Origin: Caulobacter sp. 602-2
GTDB lineage: Bacteria > Pseudomonadota > Alphaproteobacteria > Caulobacterales > Caulobacteraceae
Reading direction: 5' to 3'
DNA: 64,000 nucleotides
NCBI RefSeq assembly: GCF_011043625.1
Contig: NZ_JAAKGT010000002.1
Coordinates: 372,001-436,000 of the forward strand
The notes beneath the pieces were generated by a model. It had not been told where the DNA came from, did not search any database, and saw only the letters and a list, made by a program, of their open reading frames with translations. Each line of letters starts with the position of its first letter. The stretch's first letter is position 1. Of this stretch, positions 19,589 to 28,616 are shown piece by piece. Made by a program: the position numbers and the translations under genes.

Positions 19589-20719
19589 TCAGCGTGCCGG
19601 CGCGTCGCGCAGGGCCTGGGCCACCGCCTGACGCAGCGGCTTTGGCGCATAGGCGTCGTCATACAGCGTCGGCCGCTTGGGAGCCTTGTCCTGGCGCAGC
19701 CACTGGTTCTGCAGCCACGAGTACTTGTCGACCATGCCCCAGGCCAGGAGCTCCTTGGTCTGGCGATAGCTCAGCATCAGGTCGAGATAGGCCTTGCCGT
19801 AGGCCGCCACGGCCGCGTCGCGCTGCGCGAAGTCGGCCGGCAGGCCCTTGTCGTGGACGTCGAACTCGGTGAGCGCCAGATCATAGCCCATGCCGACGGC
19901 CTCATCGACGAAGGCCCGCCATGCCTTTTCCTGCGGTCGGCCAAAGCCGGTGAAGCTGTCGGCGTTCTCGGCCCCGATATGGCTCTGGATCCCCAGCGCG
20001 TCGACGGGGACGTCGCGCTTGCGGAAGCCCTCCAACAGCTTGAGCACGCCGTGGCGGTGCTTCTCGTTGCCGACCTCCCAGCTCATGTAGTCGTTGTAGA
20101 CGAGGCGGGCCTTGGGCGCGGCCTTGCGGGCCAGGTGGAACGAGGCGTCCAGCACCGGCTCGCCCCCGCCCATGGCGTCGGAGAAGACCGTGCGGCGCAG
20201 CGCGCCGTCGGCGGGATCGACGGTCTCGTTGACCACGTCCCAGGAATAGATCTGCGGATAGTGGGCGCACACCTTGTCGATATGCTCGGCCAGCATGGCC
20301 TCGACCCTGGCGGCGGGCTTGGGGCCGAAGTCGTAGTCCTTCAGCCAGGCCGGGAACCACTGCGGATGGTGCCACAGCAGGGTGTGGCCGCGCAGCCCCG
20401 CGCCATGCTCGGCGGCGAAGGCGGCGATGCGGTCGGCGCGCGCGAAGGCGAAGGTCTTTTCCGCCGGCCGCAGCACGTACCACTTCAGTTCGTTCTCGGG
20501 GACCAGCACCCCGCATTCGTCGGCCAGGATGGCGCGGTAGCGGGCGTCCTCGAACGAGCCGGTCAGCGACCCCGGCGGCCCCGCGCCGACCGCGCTGCCA
20601 AACACCAGCCCCTTCTGGGCGGCCAGATGCTTCAGCGGCGGGACCTTGCTCTCGGCCAGGGCCGGGGAAGCAAGGGCGGCGGCCGCGGCGCCGAACAGGG
20701 CCTGACGACGATCAATCAT
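19589..20719 (-). CDS. GH10 endo-1,4-beta-xylanase, exported
   Basis: 376 aa. Retaining endoxylanase with acid/base Glu165 in WDVVNETVD and nucleophile Glu285 in LTEFDVHD; the GHTLLWHHPQWFP and NDYMSWEV blocks of the GH10 barrel are also present. The leader MIDRRQALFGAAAAALASPALA has the twin-arginine look. An in-frame GTG at 20731 is an alternative start. It is the first hydrolase after the TonB receptor (117-bp gap) and leads the GH10-GH43-CE15 set, which together can take apart glucuronoxylan. Confidence 0.94.
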   Translation of the reverse strand: MIDRRQALFGAAAAALASPALAESKVPPLKHLAAQKGLVFGSAVGAGPPGSLTGSFEDARYRAILADECGVLVPENELKWYVLRPAEKTFAFARADRIAAFAAEHGAGLRGHTLLWHHPQWFPAWLKDYDFGPKPAARVEAMLAEHIDKVCAHYPQIYSWDVVNETVDPADGALRRTVFSDAMGGGEPVLDASFHLARKAAPKARLVYNDYMSWEVGNEKHRHGVLKLLEGFRKRDVPVDALGIQSHIGAENADSFTGFGRPQEKAWRAFVDEAVGMGYDLALTEFDVHDKGLPADFAQRDAAVAAYGKAYLDLMLSYRQTKELLAWGMVDKYSWLQNQWLRQDKAPKRPTLYDDAYAPKPLRQAVAQALRDAPAR

Positions 20720-20835
20720 GCGGGGGCTCACTCAAAGAAACCGCGCACCGCTGAAGCAACGATGCGCGGATGAAAGTCGGCAGGAGAAACGGGCGCGCGG
20801 CGAAGAGCGATGGCCGCGCGCCCGGGTACGCGTCA

Positions 20836-23800
20836 CTAGAAGCTGGCGCGGAGCACGAAGGTGTAGCGCCGGTCGTTCATGAACCACGACCTGCCGGTCT
20901 TCAGCAGGTTGTTGTTCAGCACCTGGGTCGTGCGGGTGGTCTCGTTCAGCAGGTTCACCGCCTGCACCCCGACCTTCATCTTCGGGTTGACGGTGTAGAA
21001 GAACGAGCCGTCCAGCTGGCCGGTCGCCTCGTTCATGATCGGGGCGTAGGGCACGATCACGTCACGGACGGTGAGCAGGAAGTCCGAGCGCCAGTTGTAG
21101 GCCAGGCGCGCCGACACCGGCCCCTTCTCGTAGATCGCCGCGAAGTTGACGTTGTGCTTGGACAGACCCTGCAGCGGCAGCTTGCTGGTGTCGACCGTGG
21201 TCACGCGGCCAGCGGCGACGTCGGGGTCGGTCGCCGACAGCGTGCTCTGCGGCACGCCGCTGCTTTCGATGTAGCTGTAGTTGGCGTTGATGCCGAACCC
21301 GTCCAGCGGCTTGGGCAGAAAGTCGTAGAACTGCTGGTAGCCGATCTCGAAGCCCTTGACCGTCGCCTTCTTGTCGGAGTTGCCCGGCGTGGTCACCAGC
21401 ACGTCGAACGTCGCCCCGTTGTTGGTGAAGGGCACGCGCGCCGTGGTGTTGGTGGCCACATCGCTCAGCTCCTTCCAGAAGCCCGCGAAGGTCAGCGAGC
21501 CGACCTGGTCGAAGTACCACTCCACCGACACGTCGACATTGGTCGACTGGGTCGGCTTGAGGAAGGGATTGCCGACGGTGACGTTGCCCGACGGCTGGCC
21601 GTTGGTGATGCCGTCGAAGTTCGTGTTGAGGGCCAGGTTGTAGTAGTTGCGGGTCAGGCCGATGTCGGGCGGCGTGATCGTCTTGGACAGGCCCAGGCGA
21701 TACTGCAGGCCGTGCGGCGCCATGACCTTGAGGTTCAGGCTGGGCAGCCAGTAGTCGAACGAGGCCTTGACCGTGCTCGGCGTCAGGGCGCCGTTCGCCC
21801 AGGCCCGGGCGGCGGCCCGCACCTGCGGCGTCAGCGAACAGAACGACGACGGGGTGAACGCCGGCTTCGGCTCCGGCAGGGCCTGCCAGTCGGTGAAGGC
21901 CTTGGTGCAGTCGGCGTCGGTGGCCAGGCTGGTCGAGATCGGGAAGGCCAGGTAGCCGGTCGCCTCGCGATCGGTCTTGGTGTAGCGCAGGCCGACATTG
22001 CCGCTGATCTTGTAGTCGCCAGCCTCGCCCTTGAAGCGGGCCATCAGATAGGCCGCCTGGGTCACCTCGTTGACCGGGTTGATCTCCTGCGGACGGAACG
22101 GCGTGCCGGCGGTGACGCCGCAGCGCTGCGCCAGCGGCACCCAGTTCTGCGGGCACCTCTGGCCGGTCTGCGCGTCGAGCACCGTGCGGTCACGCCACTC
22201 GTCGCCGACCGACAACAGGAACTGCGAGACCGAGCCGTAGTTGTCGACCAGGTTCTGCGAGAAGAACAGGCGCGGGTCCGAGCCCGTCGGCACGCCGGTC
22301 TTGCCGCGCAGGAAGTTGTTGAAGGCGTAGGCCTCGACGAAGCGCGTGCTGTTGGCGCCGCCGGCGGTCGTGGGGTTGCCGTTGATGGGGTCGTCCATCC
22401 ACACCGGGCCGCCGCTGCCCCAGATCTCGCTGACCACGCCCCAGTTGTAGGCCGAGAAGCGGGTGGTCTGGTCGCGCTCGGACCAGCGGGCGCCGCCCTT
22501 GATCGAGTCCAGCCAGCTGTCGCCCCCGAACTTGTATTCGACGTCGATCTTGACCGCGTCCTCGGTGCCTTCCGACTGCTCGATGTGGTCCATCGCCGAG
22601 CGCCAGAAGTTGTTGTACGGGTCGCTGAGGCTGGCGTGGGACCCGCGGGCGTAGGACGGGCAGTTGTTGTTGAACGGCGTGCAGTTCGACACCGTCGTGC
22701 CGCTCGACGGCGCGGTGAACTTCACGTCCGGCAGGTCGCTGCCATTGAGGGTGATCGCGGCGTTCTGGAACGTCGAACCCCACATGCCCATGCTGATCGC
22801 ATCGACGGTCGAGTCCACGTGCTGGACGTCGAACAGCACGCCCCAGTGGTCGTTCGGCGTCCACTTGAAGTTGAAGCCGTAGTCGGTGGTGATGTTGGTC
22901 GTGTTCTCGTCGCGGCGGACGTTGTTGGACTGCAGGCCGTTGATCGGCGTGCGGGGGTCCGAACCGTTCTGGTCGGCGCGCCAGCCGGTGGCGCCGGTGA
23001 TGACGCCGTTGGTGAACACGCCGTCCTCGTCGAACGAGAAGGTGGTGCCGTCGGCCGGGCGCGAGTCGCCGTTGCCGGCCACGTTGTCGGTGGCGATCTC
23101 GACCGCGTGCTCGGTCCACTTCACGGTCGACTTCGAGCGCAGGTACTGCAGCGAGGCCTGCATCGTGCCGTCGGTGCTCTTCCACTGGATCGCCCCGGCC
23201 TGGCCCTGGCGCTCACGGTCGTTGGTGGTCGAGCGGAACGCCGCGCCGCGCGGGAACCACACGCCCTTCGAGCCATTGCCGCAGTCGGCGCTCGAGACGC
23301 CCAGGTTGGTGCGGCAGCCGAAGTTCGACACCTGGATGGCGTCGCTGCGGCTGGCCAGCTGCGAGTTCACGAAGCTGGCCAGGATGCCGACCTCGCCGAA
23401 ATTGGTGTCGAAGCGGTCGCTGTAGAGGAACGAATAGGTCGGCTTCCATTCCTTGACCATGTCGCCGTAGCTGGCCTCGGCCGACATCGACAGGATGCGC
23501 TTGTTGCTGTCGAACGGCAGGCGGGTGCGCAGGTTCACCGTGCCCGAGATGCCGCCCTCGATCATGTCGGCCGAGGGGCTCTTGAACACGTCGACGCCGC
23601 CCATCAGCTCGGACGGAACGTCGGCGAAGCTGAGGATGCGGCCGTTGTTGGCGGTGAAGGTGTCGCGGCCGTTCAGTTCCGAACGCACGAAGTTCAGGCC
23701 GCGGACCACCACGCCCGAGCCTTCGGTCGAGAAGTGGTCGGGGTCGACGCCGGCGGCGAAGCGGTTGATCGACACGCCGGGCACGCGCTGCAGGGCTTCG

Positions 23801-24099
23801 GTCACCGAACGGTCCGGCAGGGCCCCGATGTCCTCGGCGGTGATCGAGTCGCCGATGATCTCGGACGACTGCTTCAGCTGCTGGCTGCTCTTGAGGCTCT
23901 GGCGGATGCTGGTGACGACCACCTCGTCGACCGTGTCCTCGGTGGTCTTGCCGCTGGCCGCGGCGGTCTGGGCCAGGGCCGACGCCCCGAACACCAGGCT
24001 GATCGCCAGGGCCGACGCCCCGCACTTCAGGCCGAATTTCAGGTTGTCGCCGAGAGTCTGGCGCCCACGCGTCGCGGACGCTCCGTTGACGGAGCTCAT
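20836..24099 (-). CDS. TonB-dependent receptor, probable xylan/xylo-oligosaccharide importer
   Basis: 1087-aa outer-membrane receptor. Signal peptide (to about residue 44, ending ASALAQ), TonB box-like VDEVVVTS, a plug domain with ALPDRSVTEALQRVPGVSI and GVVVRGLN, then a large beta-barrel ending in an aromatic residue (YTFVLRASF). A GGGGAGGA Shine-Dalgarno lies upstream of ATG 24099. It resembles the large carbohydrate-type receptors of Caulobacterales and Xanthomonads. Position directly upstream of GH10, GH43 and CE15 suggests it imports xylan fragments. A TAGCGCTA-centred palindrome sits 31 bases upstream of the start. Confidence 0.92.
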   Translation of the reverse strand: MSSVNGASATRGRQTLGDNLKFGLKCGASALAISLVFGASALAQTAAASGKTTEDTVDEVVVTSIRQSLKSSQQLKQSSEIIGDSITAEDIGALPDRSVTEALQRVPGVSINRFAAGVDPDHFSTEGSGVVVRGLNFVRSELNGRDTFTANNGRILSFADVPSELMGGVDVFKSPSADMIEGGISGTVNLRTRLPFDSNKRILSMSAEASYGDMVKEWKPTYSFLYSDRFDTNFGEVGILASFVNSQLASRSDAIQVSNFGCRTNLGVSSADCGNGSKGVWFPRGAAFRSTTNDRERQGQAGAIQWKSTDGTMQASLQYLRSKSTVKWTEHAVEIATDNVAGNGDSRPADGTTFSFDEDGVFTNGVITGATGWRADQNGSDPRTPINGLQSNNVRRDENTTNITTDYGFNFKWTPNDHWGVLFDVQHVDSTVDAISMGMWGSTFQNAAITLNGSDLPDVKFTAPSSGTTVSNCTPFNNNCPSYARGSHASLSDPYNNFWRSAMDHIEQSEGTEDAVKIDVEYKFGGDSWLDSIKGGARWSERDQTTRFSAYNWGVVSEIWGSGGPVWMDDPINGNPTTAGGANSTRFVEAYAFNNFLRGKTGVPTGSDPRLFFSQNLVDNYGSVSQFLLSVGDEWRDRTVLDAQTGQRCPQNWVPLAQRCGVTAGTPFRPQEINPVNEVTQAAYLMARFKGEAGDYKISGNVGLRYTKTDREATGYLAFPISTSLATDADCTKAFTDWQALPEPKPAFTPSSFCSLTPQVRAAARAWANGALTPSTVKASFDYWLPSLNLKVMAPHGLQYRLGLSKTITPPDIGLTRNYYNLALNTNFDGITNGQPSGNVTVGNPFLKPTQSTNVDVSVEWYFDQVGSLTFAGFWKELSDVATNTTARVPFTNNGATFDVLVTTPGNSDKKATVKGFEIGYQQFYDFLPKPLDGFGINANYSYIESSGVPQSTLSATDPDVAAGRVTTVDTSKLPLQGLSKHNVNFAAIYEKGPVSARLAYNWRSDFLLTVRDVIVPYAPIMNEATGQLDGSFFYTVNPKMKVGVQAVNLLNETTRTTQVLNNNLLKTGRSWFMNDRRYTFVLRASF

Positions 24100-24129
24100 T
24101 CTGTTATTCCTCCCCAGTCTCGGTAACGC

Positions 24130-24141
24130 GGTAGCGCTACC
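24130..24141. promoter_or_regulatory. Operator-like palindrome GGTAGCGCTACC
   Basis: Perfect 12-bp inverted repeat just upstream of the xylan receptor gene. Its size and the central CG fit LacI-family operators. I recall similar TAGCGCTA-centred sites in Caulobacter xylose-induced promoters but could not check this. Confidence 0.6.
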
Positions 24142-24157
24142 ATTGGTCATATGTCGA

Positions 24158-24171
24158 GACCATTATTGGTC
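24158..24171. promoter_or_regulatory. Inverted repeat GACCA-N4-TGGTC
   Basis: A 5-bp inverted repeat with a four-base spacer, 17 bases beyond the GGTAGCGCTACC palindrome, with a further GGTC at 24145-24148. It may be a second regulator's site for the divergent receptor and halogenase genes. No regulator for it is encoded nearby. Confidence 0.4.
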
Positions 24172-24407
24172 TGATGATATGGCAAAGGTCGACCACGTCA
24201 AGGGCGTTGAAATAACCCCGTAACGCCAGTCGCGACACCATTCATCACTTTGTTTTTGAACGACTTTTCTAGAAAGAAAGACGCCCGGACGATTTTTCGT
24301 CCGCGGAAAACGTGACAAAGACGGACAGCGCAGTCAATTTACAACCCGCTTGAAACGGCGCTCAAAGCCGTGCGGACATAAGATCTTCTGGGGCGGGAAA
24401 GCGTATC

Positions 24408-25925
24408 ATGTCAGACCAACGCGTAAGGTCCGTCGTCGTCGTGGGCGGCGGCACGGCCGGCTGGATGACGGCGGCGGCGCTCGCCAAGACGCTCAGCGCC
24501 CAGGGCCTGAAGATCACCCTCGTCGAATCCGAGGCCATCGGCACGGTCGGCGTCGGCGAGGCCACCATCCCGCCGATCCTGACCTTCAACACCATGCTCG
24601 GCCTGGACGAGCGCGAGTTCATGCGCGCCACCAAGGCCAGCTTCAAGCTGGGCATCGAGTTCGTCGACTGGGGCGCGATCGGCGAGATGTACCACCACCC
24701 GTTCGGGACCTTCGGCCTCGACCTGGAGGGCATCAAGTTCCACCAGGTGTGGCGCAAGTTCGCCGCCTCGGCCGGTCCGATCGGCGACTACAACCTCACC
24801 GAGGCGGCCGCCCGCCGCTGGCGCTTCGCCCTGCCCGACCCCGACCCGTCCAAGGTGATGTCGAGCCTGCGCTACGCCTATCACTTCGACGCCGGCCTCT
24901 ACGCCCGCTTCCTGCGCGGCTTTTCCGAGCAGCGCGGCGTCGTCCGTATCGAAGGCCGCATCGGCCAGGTCGCCCAGAACGCCGAGACCGGCTTCGTCGA
25001 GGCCGTGGTGCTGGAGGACGGCCGCCGCGTCGAGGGCGACTTCTTCGTCGACTGCACGGGCTTTCGCGGCCTCGTCATCGGCCAGGCCCTCAAGGTCCCC
25101 TACCAGGACTGGAGCCGCTGGCTGCCCAACAACCGCGCCGTGGCCATCGGCTGCGAACTGGGCGGCGACGGCCTCACCCCGTTCACCCGCGCCACCGCCC
25201 GCGAAGGCGGCTGGCAGTGGCGCATCCCGCTGCAGCACCGCATCGGCAACGGCTACGTCTATTCCAGCCATCACGTCGACGACGACCGCGCGCTGGACAC
25301 CCTGCTGGCCAACCTCGACGGGGCCCCGACCGACGAGCCGAACTTCCTGCGCTTCACGCCCGGCCGCCGCGAACGCGCCTGGGAGAAGAACGTCTGCTCC
25401 ATCGGCCTGTCGGCGGGCTTCATCGAACCGCTGGAAAGCACCAGCATCCACATGATCCAGGCCGGCATCACCAAGCTGCTGGCCCTGTTCCCGGGCGGCG
25501 GCGTCGATCCGCTGGAGATCGACGAATACAACCGCCTGACCGCCGAGCAGGTCGACCGCATCCGCGACTTCGTGATCCTGCACTTCCACGCCACCCGCCG
25601 CGACGACACCGACTACTGGCGCTACCTGTCGACCATGACCGTGCCCGACAGCCTGGCCCGGCGCATGGAGTTGTTCGCCCATCGCGGCCGCTGGTTCCCG
25701 TCCGAGTACGACCTCTTCCACGAACCCAACTGGCTGGCCGTGCTGCTGGGTCAGGGGATCGTTCCGGAGGAATGGGATCCGCTGGTCGACAGCCTGCCGG
25801 GCGACCAGGTGCGTCAGCGCCTTTCCCACCTGTCGGGCCTGATCGGCCGCACCGCCGAGGCCATGCCCAGCCACGCCGAATTCGTCGCCCGCTACTGCGG
25901 CGCCCAGCAAGGAGTCGCCGCGTGA
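24408..25925 (+). CDS. Flavin-dependent tryptophan-halogenase-family protein 1
   Basis: 505 aa, normal for the PrnA/RebH family. FAD-binding GGGTAGWMTAAAL at residues 12-24; the WxWxIP signature appears as GWQWRIPLQHR (about 265); the substrate-site Glu region is GFIEPLESTSIH; a Lys in the RATKASFKLGI block occupies the place of the catalytic Lys. These residues fit a working FADH2-dependent halogenase, but members beside TonB receptors in Caulobacter-type genomes have no proven substrate. It diverges from the xylan receptor and overlaps a second copy (GTGA). Confidence 0.88.
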   Translation: MSDQRVRSVVVVGGGTAGWMTAAALAKTLSAQGLKITLVESEAIGTVGVGEATIPPILTFNTMLGLDEREFMRATKASFKLGIEFVDWGAIGEMYHHPFGTFGLDLEGIKFHQVWRKFAASAGPIGDYNLTEAAARRWRFALPDPDPSKVMSSLRYAYHFDAGLYARFLRGFSEQRGVVRIEGRIGQVAQNAETGFVEAVVLEDGRRVEGDFFVDCTGFRGLVIGQALKVPYQDWSRWLPNNRAVAIGCELGGDGLTPFTRATAREGGWQWRIPLQHRIGNGYVYSSHHVDDDRALDTLLANLDGAPTDEPNFLRFTPGRRERAWEKNVCSIGLSAGFIEPLESTSIHMIQAGITKLLALFPGGGVDPLEIDEYNRLTAEQVDRIRDFVILHFHATRRDDTDYWRYLSTMTVPDSLARRMELFAHRGRWFPSEYDLFHEPNWLAVLLGQGIVPEEWDPLVDSLPGDQVRQRLSHLSGLIGRTAEAMPSHAEFVARYCGAQQGVAA

Positions 25926-27436
25926 CCAACGACCGCATCCGCCATGTCGTCATCGTCGGCGGCGGCACCGCCGGCTGGATGACCGCCGCCGCTCTCGGCC
26001 GCTTCCTCAAGGACGGCGTCACCAAGGTGACGGTGATCGAGAGCGAGGCCATCGGCACCGTCGGGGTCGGCGAGTCGACCATCCCCCAGATCAACATGTT
26101 CAACCGCATGCTGGGCCTAGACGAGGACGACTTCCTGCGCCGCACCAAGGCCACCTACAAGCTGGCTATCGAGTTCCGCGACTGGAAGCAGATCGGCCAC
26201 ACCTACCACCACCCGTTCGGCCCCTACGGCGTCGACATGGAGGGGGTGTCGTTCCACGCCTACTGGCTGCGCTACCAGGCCATGGGCGAGGCGGCCGATC
26301 TTTCGGAATACTCCCTGCAGTCGCTGGCCGCCGCGCAGGCGAAGTTCCAGCGCCCCACGGGCCAGAAAAACTCGCCGCTGGGCGACATCGCCTACGCCTT
26401 CCACTTCGACGCCGGCCTCTACGCCCGCTTCCTGCGCGACTACGCCGAAGCCCGCAGCGTGCGCCGCATCGAGGGCAGGATCGTCGACGTGACCTTGCGC
26501 GGAACCGACGGCTTCGTGCAGTCGGTGACCCTGGAGAACCGGACGGTCGTCGAGGGCGACCTCTTCATCGACTGCTCGGGCTTCCGCGGCCTCTTGATCG
26601 AGGGCGCTATGAAAAGCGGCTTCGAGGACTGGTCGCACTGGCTGCTCAACGACCGCGCCGTGGCCGTGCCTTGCGCCTCGGGCGGCTCGACCGATCCGGT
26701 GACCCGCGCCACCGCGCGCCCGGCCGGCTGGCAATGGCGCATCCCGCTGCAGCATCGCATCGGCAACGGCTACGCCTTCTCCAGCGAGCACATCAGCGAG
26801 GACGAGGCCACGGCCTACCTGCTGGCCAATCTCGACGGCGAGGCCCTGGCCACGCCCTGGACGCTGAAGTTCAAGGCCGGCCGCCGCAAGAAGAGCTGGA
26901 ACAAGAACGTCGTGGCCATCGGCCTGTCGGCGGGCTTCATGGAGCCGCTGGAAAGCCAGAGCATCCACCTGATCCAGGTGGGGATCTCGCGCCTGCTGGC
27001 CATGTTCCCCGACCGGCGTTTCCAGCAGCCCGACATCGACCGCTACAACCGGGTGATGACCTTCGAGTACGAGAAGATCCGCGACTTTCTGATCCTGCAC
27101 TACAAGGCCACGCAGCGCTCGGACACGCCCTACTGGGACTATCTGCGCGAGATGCCGATCCCCGACTACCTGGCCGACAAGATCGCCGTCTTCGAGAGCC
27201 ACGGCCGGATCTTCCGCGAGAACGAGGAGCTGTTCAACGACACCTCCTGGTTCGCCGTCATGGTCGGCCAGGGGCTCACGCCCAAGGGCTGGGACCCGAT
27301 GGCCGACGTCATGAGCGAGGATCTGCTTCGCGCGCGCATGAACGAGATCCGCGCGGTCATCGCCCGCTCGGCCGACAGCATGCCGGATCACATGACGTTC
27401 GTCGCGGACCGGGTGGCGAGGGCGCAGGCGGCGTAG
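25922..27436 (+). CDS. Flavin-dependent tryptophan-halogenase-family protein 2
   Basis: 504 aa from a GTG overlapping the stop of copy 1 by four bases. Same architecture: GGGTAGWMTAAALGRFL, TKATYKLAIEF (Lys), PAGWQWRIPLQHRIGNGY and GFMEPLESQSIHLIQ. The two copies are clearly paralogous, but with many differences (for example an extra QNS-containing segment about residue 140), so this is an old duplication. Coupling suggests both are needed together. A flavin reductase partner is not in the window. Confidence 0.88.
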   Translation: MTNDRIRHVVIVGGGTAGWMTAAALGRFLKDGVTKVTVIESEAIGTVGVGESTIPQINMFNRMLGLDEDDFLRRTKATYKLAIEFRDWKQIGHTYHHPFGPYGVDMEGVSFHAYWLRYQAMGEAADLSEYSLQSLAAAQAKFQRPTGQKNSPLGDIAYAFHFDAGLYARFLRDYAEARSVRRIEGRIVDVTLRGTDGFVQSVTLENRTVVEGDLFIDCSGFRGLLIEGAMKSGFEDWSHWLLNDRAVAVPCASGGSTDPVTRATARPAGWQWRIPLQHRIGNGYAFSSEHISEDEATAYLLANLDGEALATPWTLKFKAGRRKKSWNKNVVAIGLSAGFMEPLESQSIHLIQVGISRLLAMFPDRRFQQPDIDRYNRVMTFEYEKIRDFLILHYKATQRSDTPYWDYLREMPIPDYLADKIAVFESHGRIFRENEELFNDTSWFAVMVGQGLTPKGWDPMADVMSEDLLRARMNEIRAVIARSADSMPDHMTFVADRVARAQAA

Positions 27437-27540
27437 ACCCCCCCACGCCCCCCAAAAATCCGTCCCTACCCGCGAAGCCGGGACCCAAGCGGCGCCTGCG
27501 GATCTCCCGCGACCTCGCACTTTCCTGAAATGCAGCTTGG

Positions 27541-27637
27541 ATCCCCGCCTTCGCGGGGATGCGCGGTGCAAAAACGGTCGAATTTCTGGAACTTGATCCG
27601 CCCTGGGTCCCGGATAAGCCCTGCGGGCTTTCCGGGA
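27541..27637. repeat. Two REP-like hairpins downstream of the halogenases
   Basis: First hairpin ATCCCCGC-CTTC-GCGGGGAT at 27541-27560. Second at 27608-27637: TCCCGGA then AAGCCC, loop TGC, GGGCTT, TCCGGGA. They lie between converging genes (halogenase 2 and an XRE regulator) and probably act as terminators as well as being dispersed repeats. Confidence 0.65.
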
Positions 27638-27674
27638 TGACGAGCGTGCGGGGAGCGCGCCCGCCCCCTGCCCT

Positions 27675-28433
27675 CTACCCCGCGAAGAACCGTGCGAAGC
27701 CCTTGTCGGTGACCCGGGCCAGGGCCGCGCGATAGTCGCCATAGGCGGCCGCCTCCGGCCCGACGCGGCCAAAGGCGGGCTGCGCCACCCGGCGCAGCGG
27801 CACGAAGGCGATGGGCGCGGCCGCGGGCGTCAGGTGGCTGCCCTGCCCCACCTGCAGGGTGGTCAGCATGCCGTACATCTCGCCGCCGATCGCCGGCCGG
27901 CCCAGAATGATCAGCCGAAACTGCCCCTGCTCGTTGGTGATCAGGTAGGTGTGGCCCGACTGGTTCGACAGCGACACCGCGCCCCGCTGGGTGAATTCTG
28001 CGTCCTGCCGCGCGGCCTCGCGGAAGACGAGGCTTGAGGCGCTCTCGTCCCAGACGATCTCGGTGCGATAGGCGTAGACGGCGGCCGGATCCTCGAACGA
28101 CGGCCGCAAGGTCAGGTACTCGCCCTCCAGCCAAGTCACGGCCGGCCGCGAATAGGCGCCCAGCGCCTCGGGCGCCAGGCCCGCGACGGCGGCCGGAGCC
28201 TGCCGGACGGGCGCGCGTAGCGGCTGCTCCAGCGCCTCCTCCAGCCGGATGGTGGTGGCCAGGGTGAACGGCCGGCGGCCGCTGAGGGCCTTTTCCAGGG
28301 TCGAGATGCTGATCCGGGCCCGATCGGCCAGTTGCTGGCGCGACATCCGGCGACGCGCCAGGGCCTCGCGCACGCTGGCGGCGATGGCCAGGCTCTGCTC
28401 GTCGGGCAGCTCGGCTTCCGGCGCCAGGGTCAT
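27675..28433 (-). CDS. XRE-type HTH regulator with C-terminal sensor-like domain
   Basis: 252 aa from ATG 28433. An XRE helix-turn-helix lies at about residues 18-70 (RRRMSRQQLADRARISISTLEKALSG). The C-terminal 160 residues form an uncharacterised beta-rich domain with LEGEYLTLRPSF and YAYRTEIVWDE, of a type seen attached to XRE domains in alphaproteobacteria. It diverges from the sortase substrate gene (183-bp gap), so it could control that operon. A longer in-frame start at 28577 would run into the promoter region and is unlikely. Confidence 0.75.
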   Translation of the reverse strand: MTLAPEAELPDEQSLAIAASVREALARRRMSRQQLADRARISISTLEKALSGRRPFTLATTIRLEEALEQPLRAPVRQAPAAVAGLAPEALGAYSRPAVTWLEGEYLTLRPSFEDPAAVYAYRTEIVWDESASSLVFREAARQDAEFTQRGAVSLSNQSGHTYLITNEQGQFRLIILGRPAIGGEMYGMLTTLQVGQGSHLTPAAAPIAFVPLRRVAQPAFGRVGPEAAAYGDYRAALARVTDKGFARFFAG

Positions 28434-28616
28434 CGGGAAGGCCTCACGAATCCGCACATTTCCGCACACTGCGGCGCCGAACCGGGCGCGGCAAGCCTGC
28501 CTGCGGACAAGCTGCACGGATCCCTCACGAAGAATGCAAATCCCGCCGCTCGCGACGGCGCCGGCCTGTGACCACAAGGAAGATCACCTGCTTTCGAGCC
28601 CCAAGGAGATCCTTCC

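Larger units (their letters stand above)
24100..24407. other. Divergent control region, xylan receptor / halogenases
   Basis: 308 bases with no gene. The left part holds the two inverted repeats; the rest (24220-24360) is AT-richer and must contain promoters in both directions. No further element is recognised. Confidence 0.55.

Noticed and set aside
20770..24126. 1118-aa open frame antisense to the xylan TonB receptor
   Set aside because: Mirror of the receptor gene, with no recognisable fold or start signals.
24350..25921. Upstream extension of the second halogenase frame through the first halogenase gene
   Set aside because: Arg/Pro-rich out-of-frame shadow; the true start is the GTG at 25922, where the family sequence begins.
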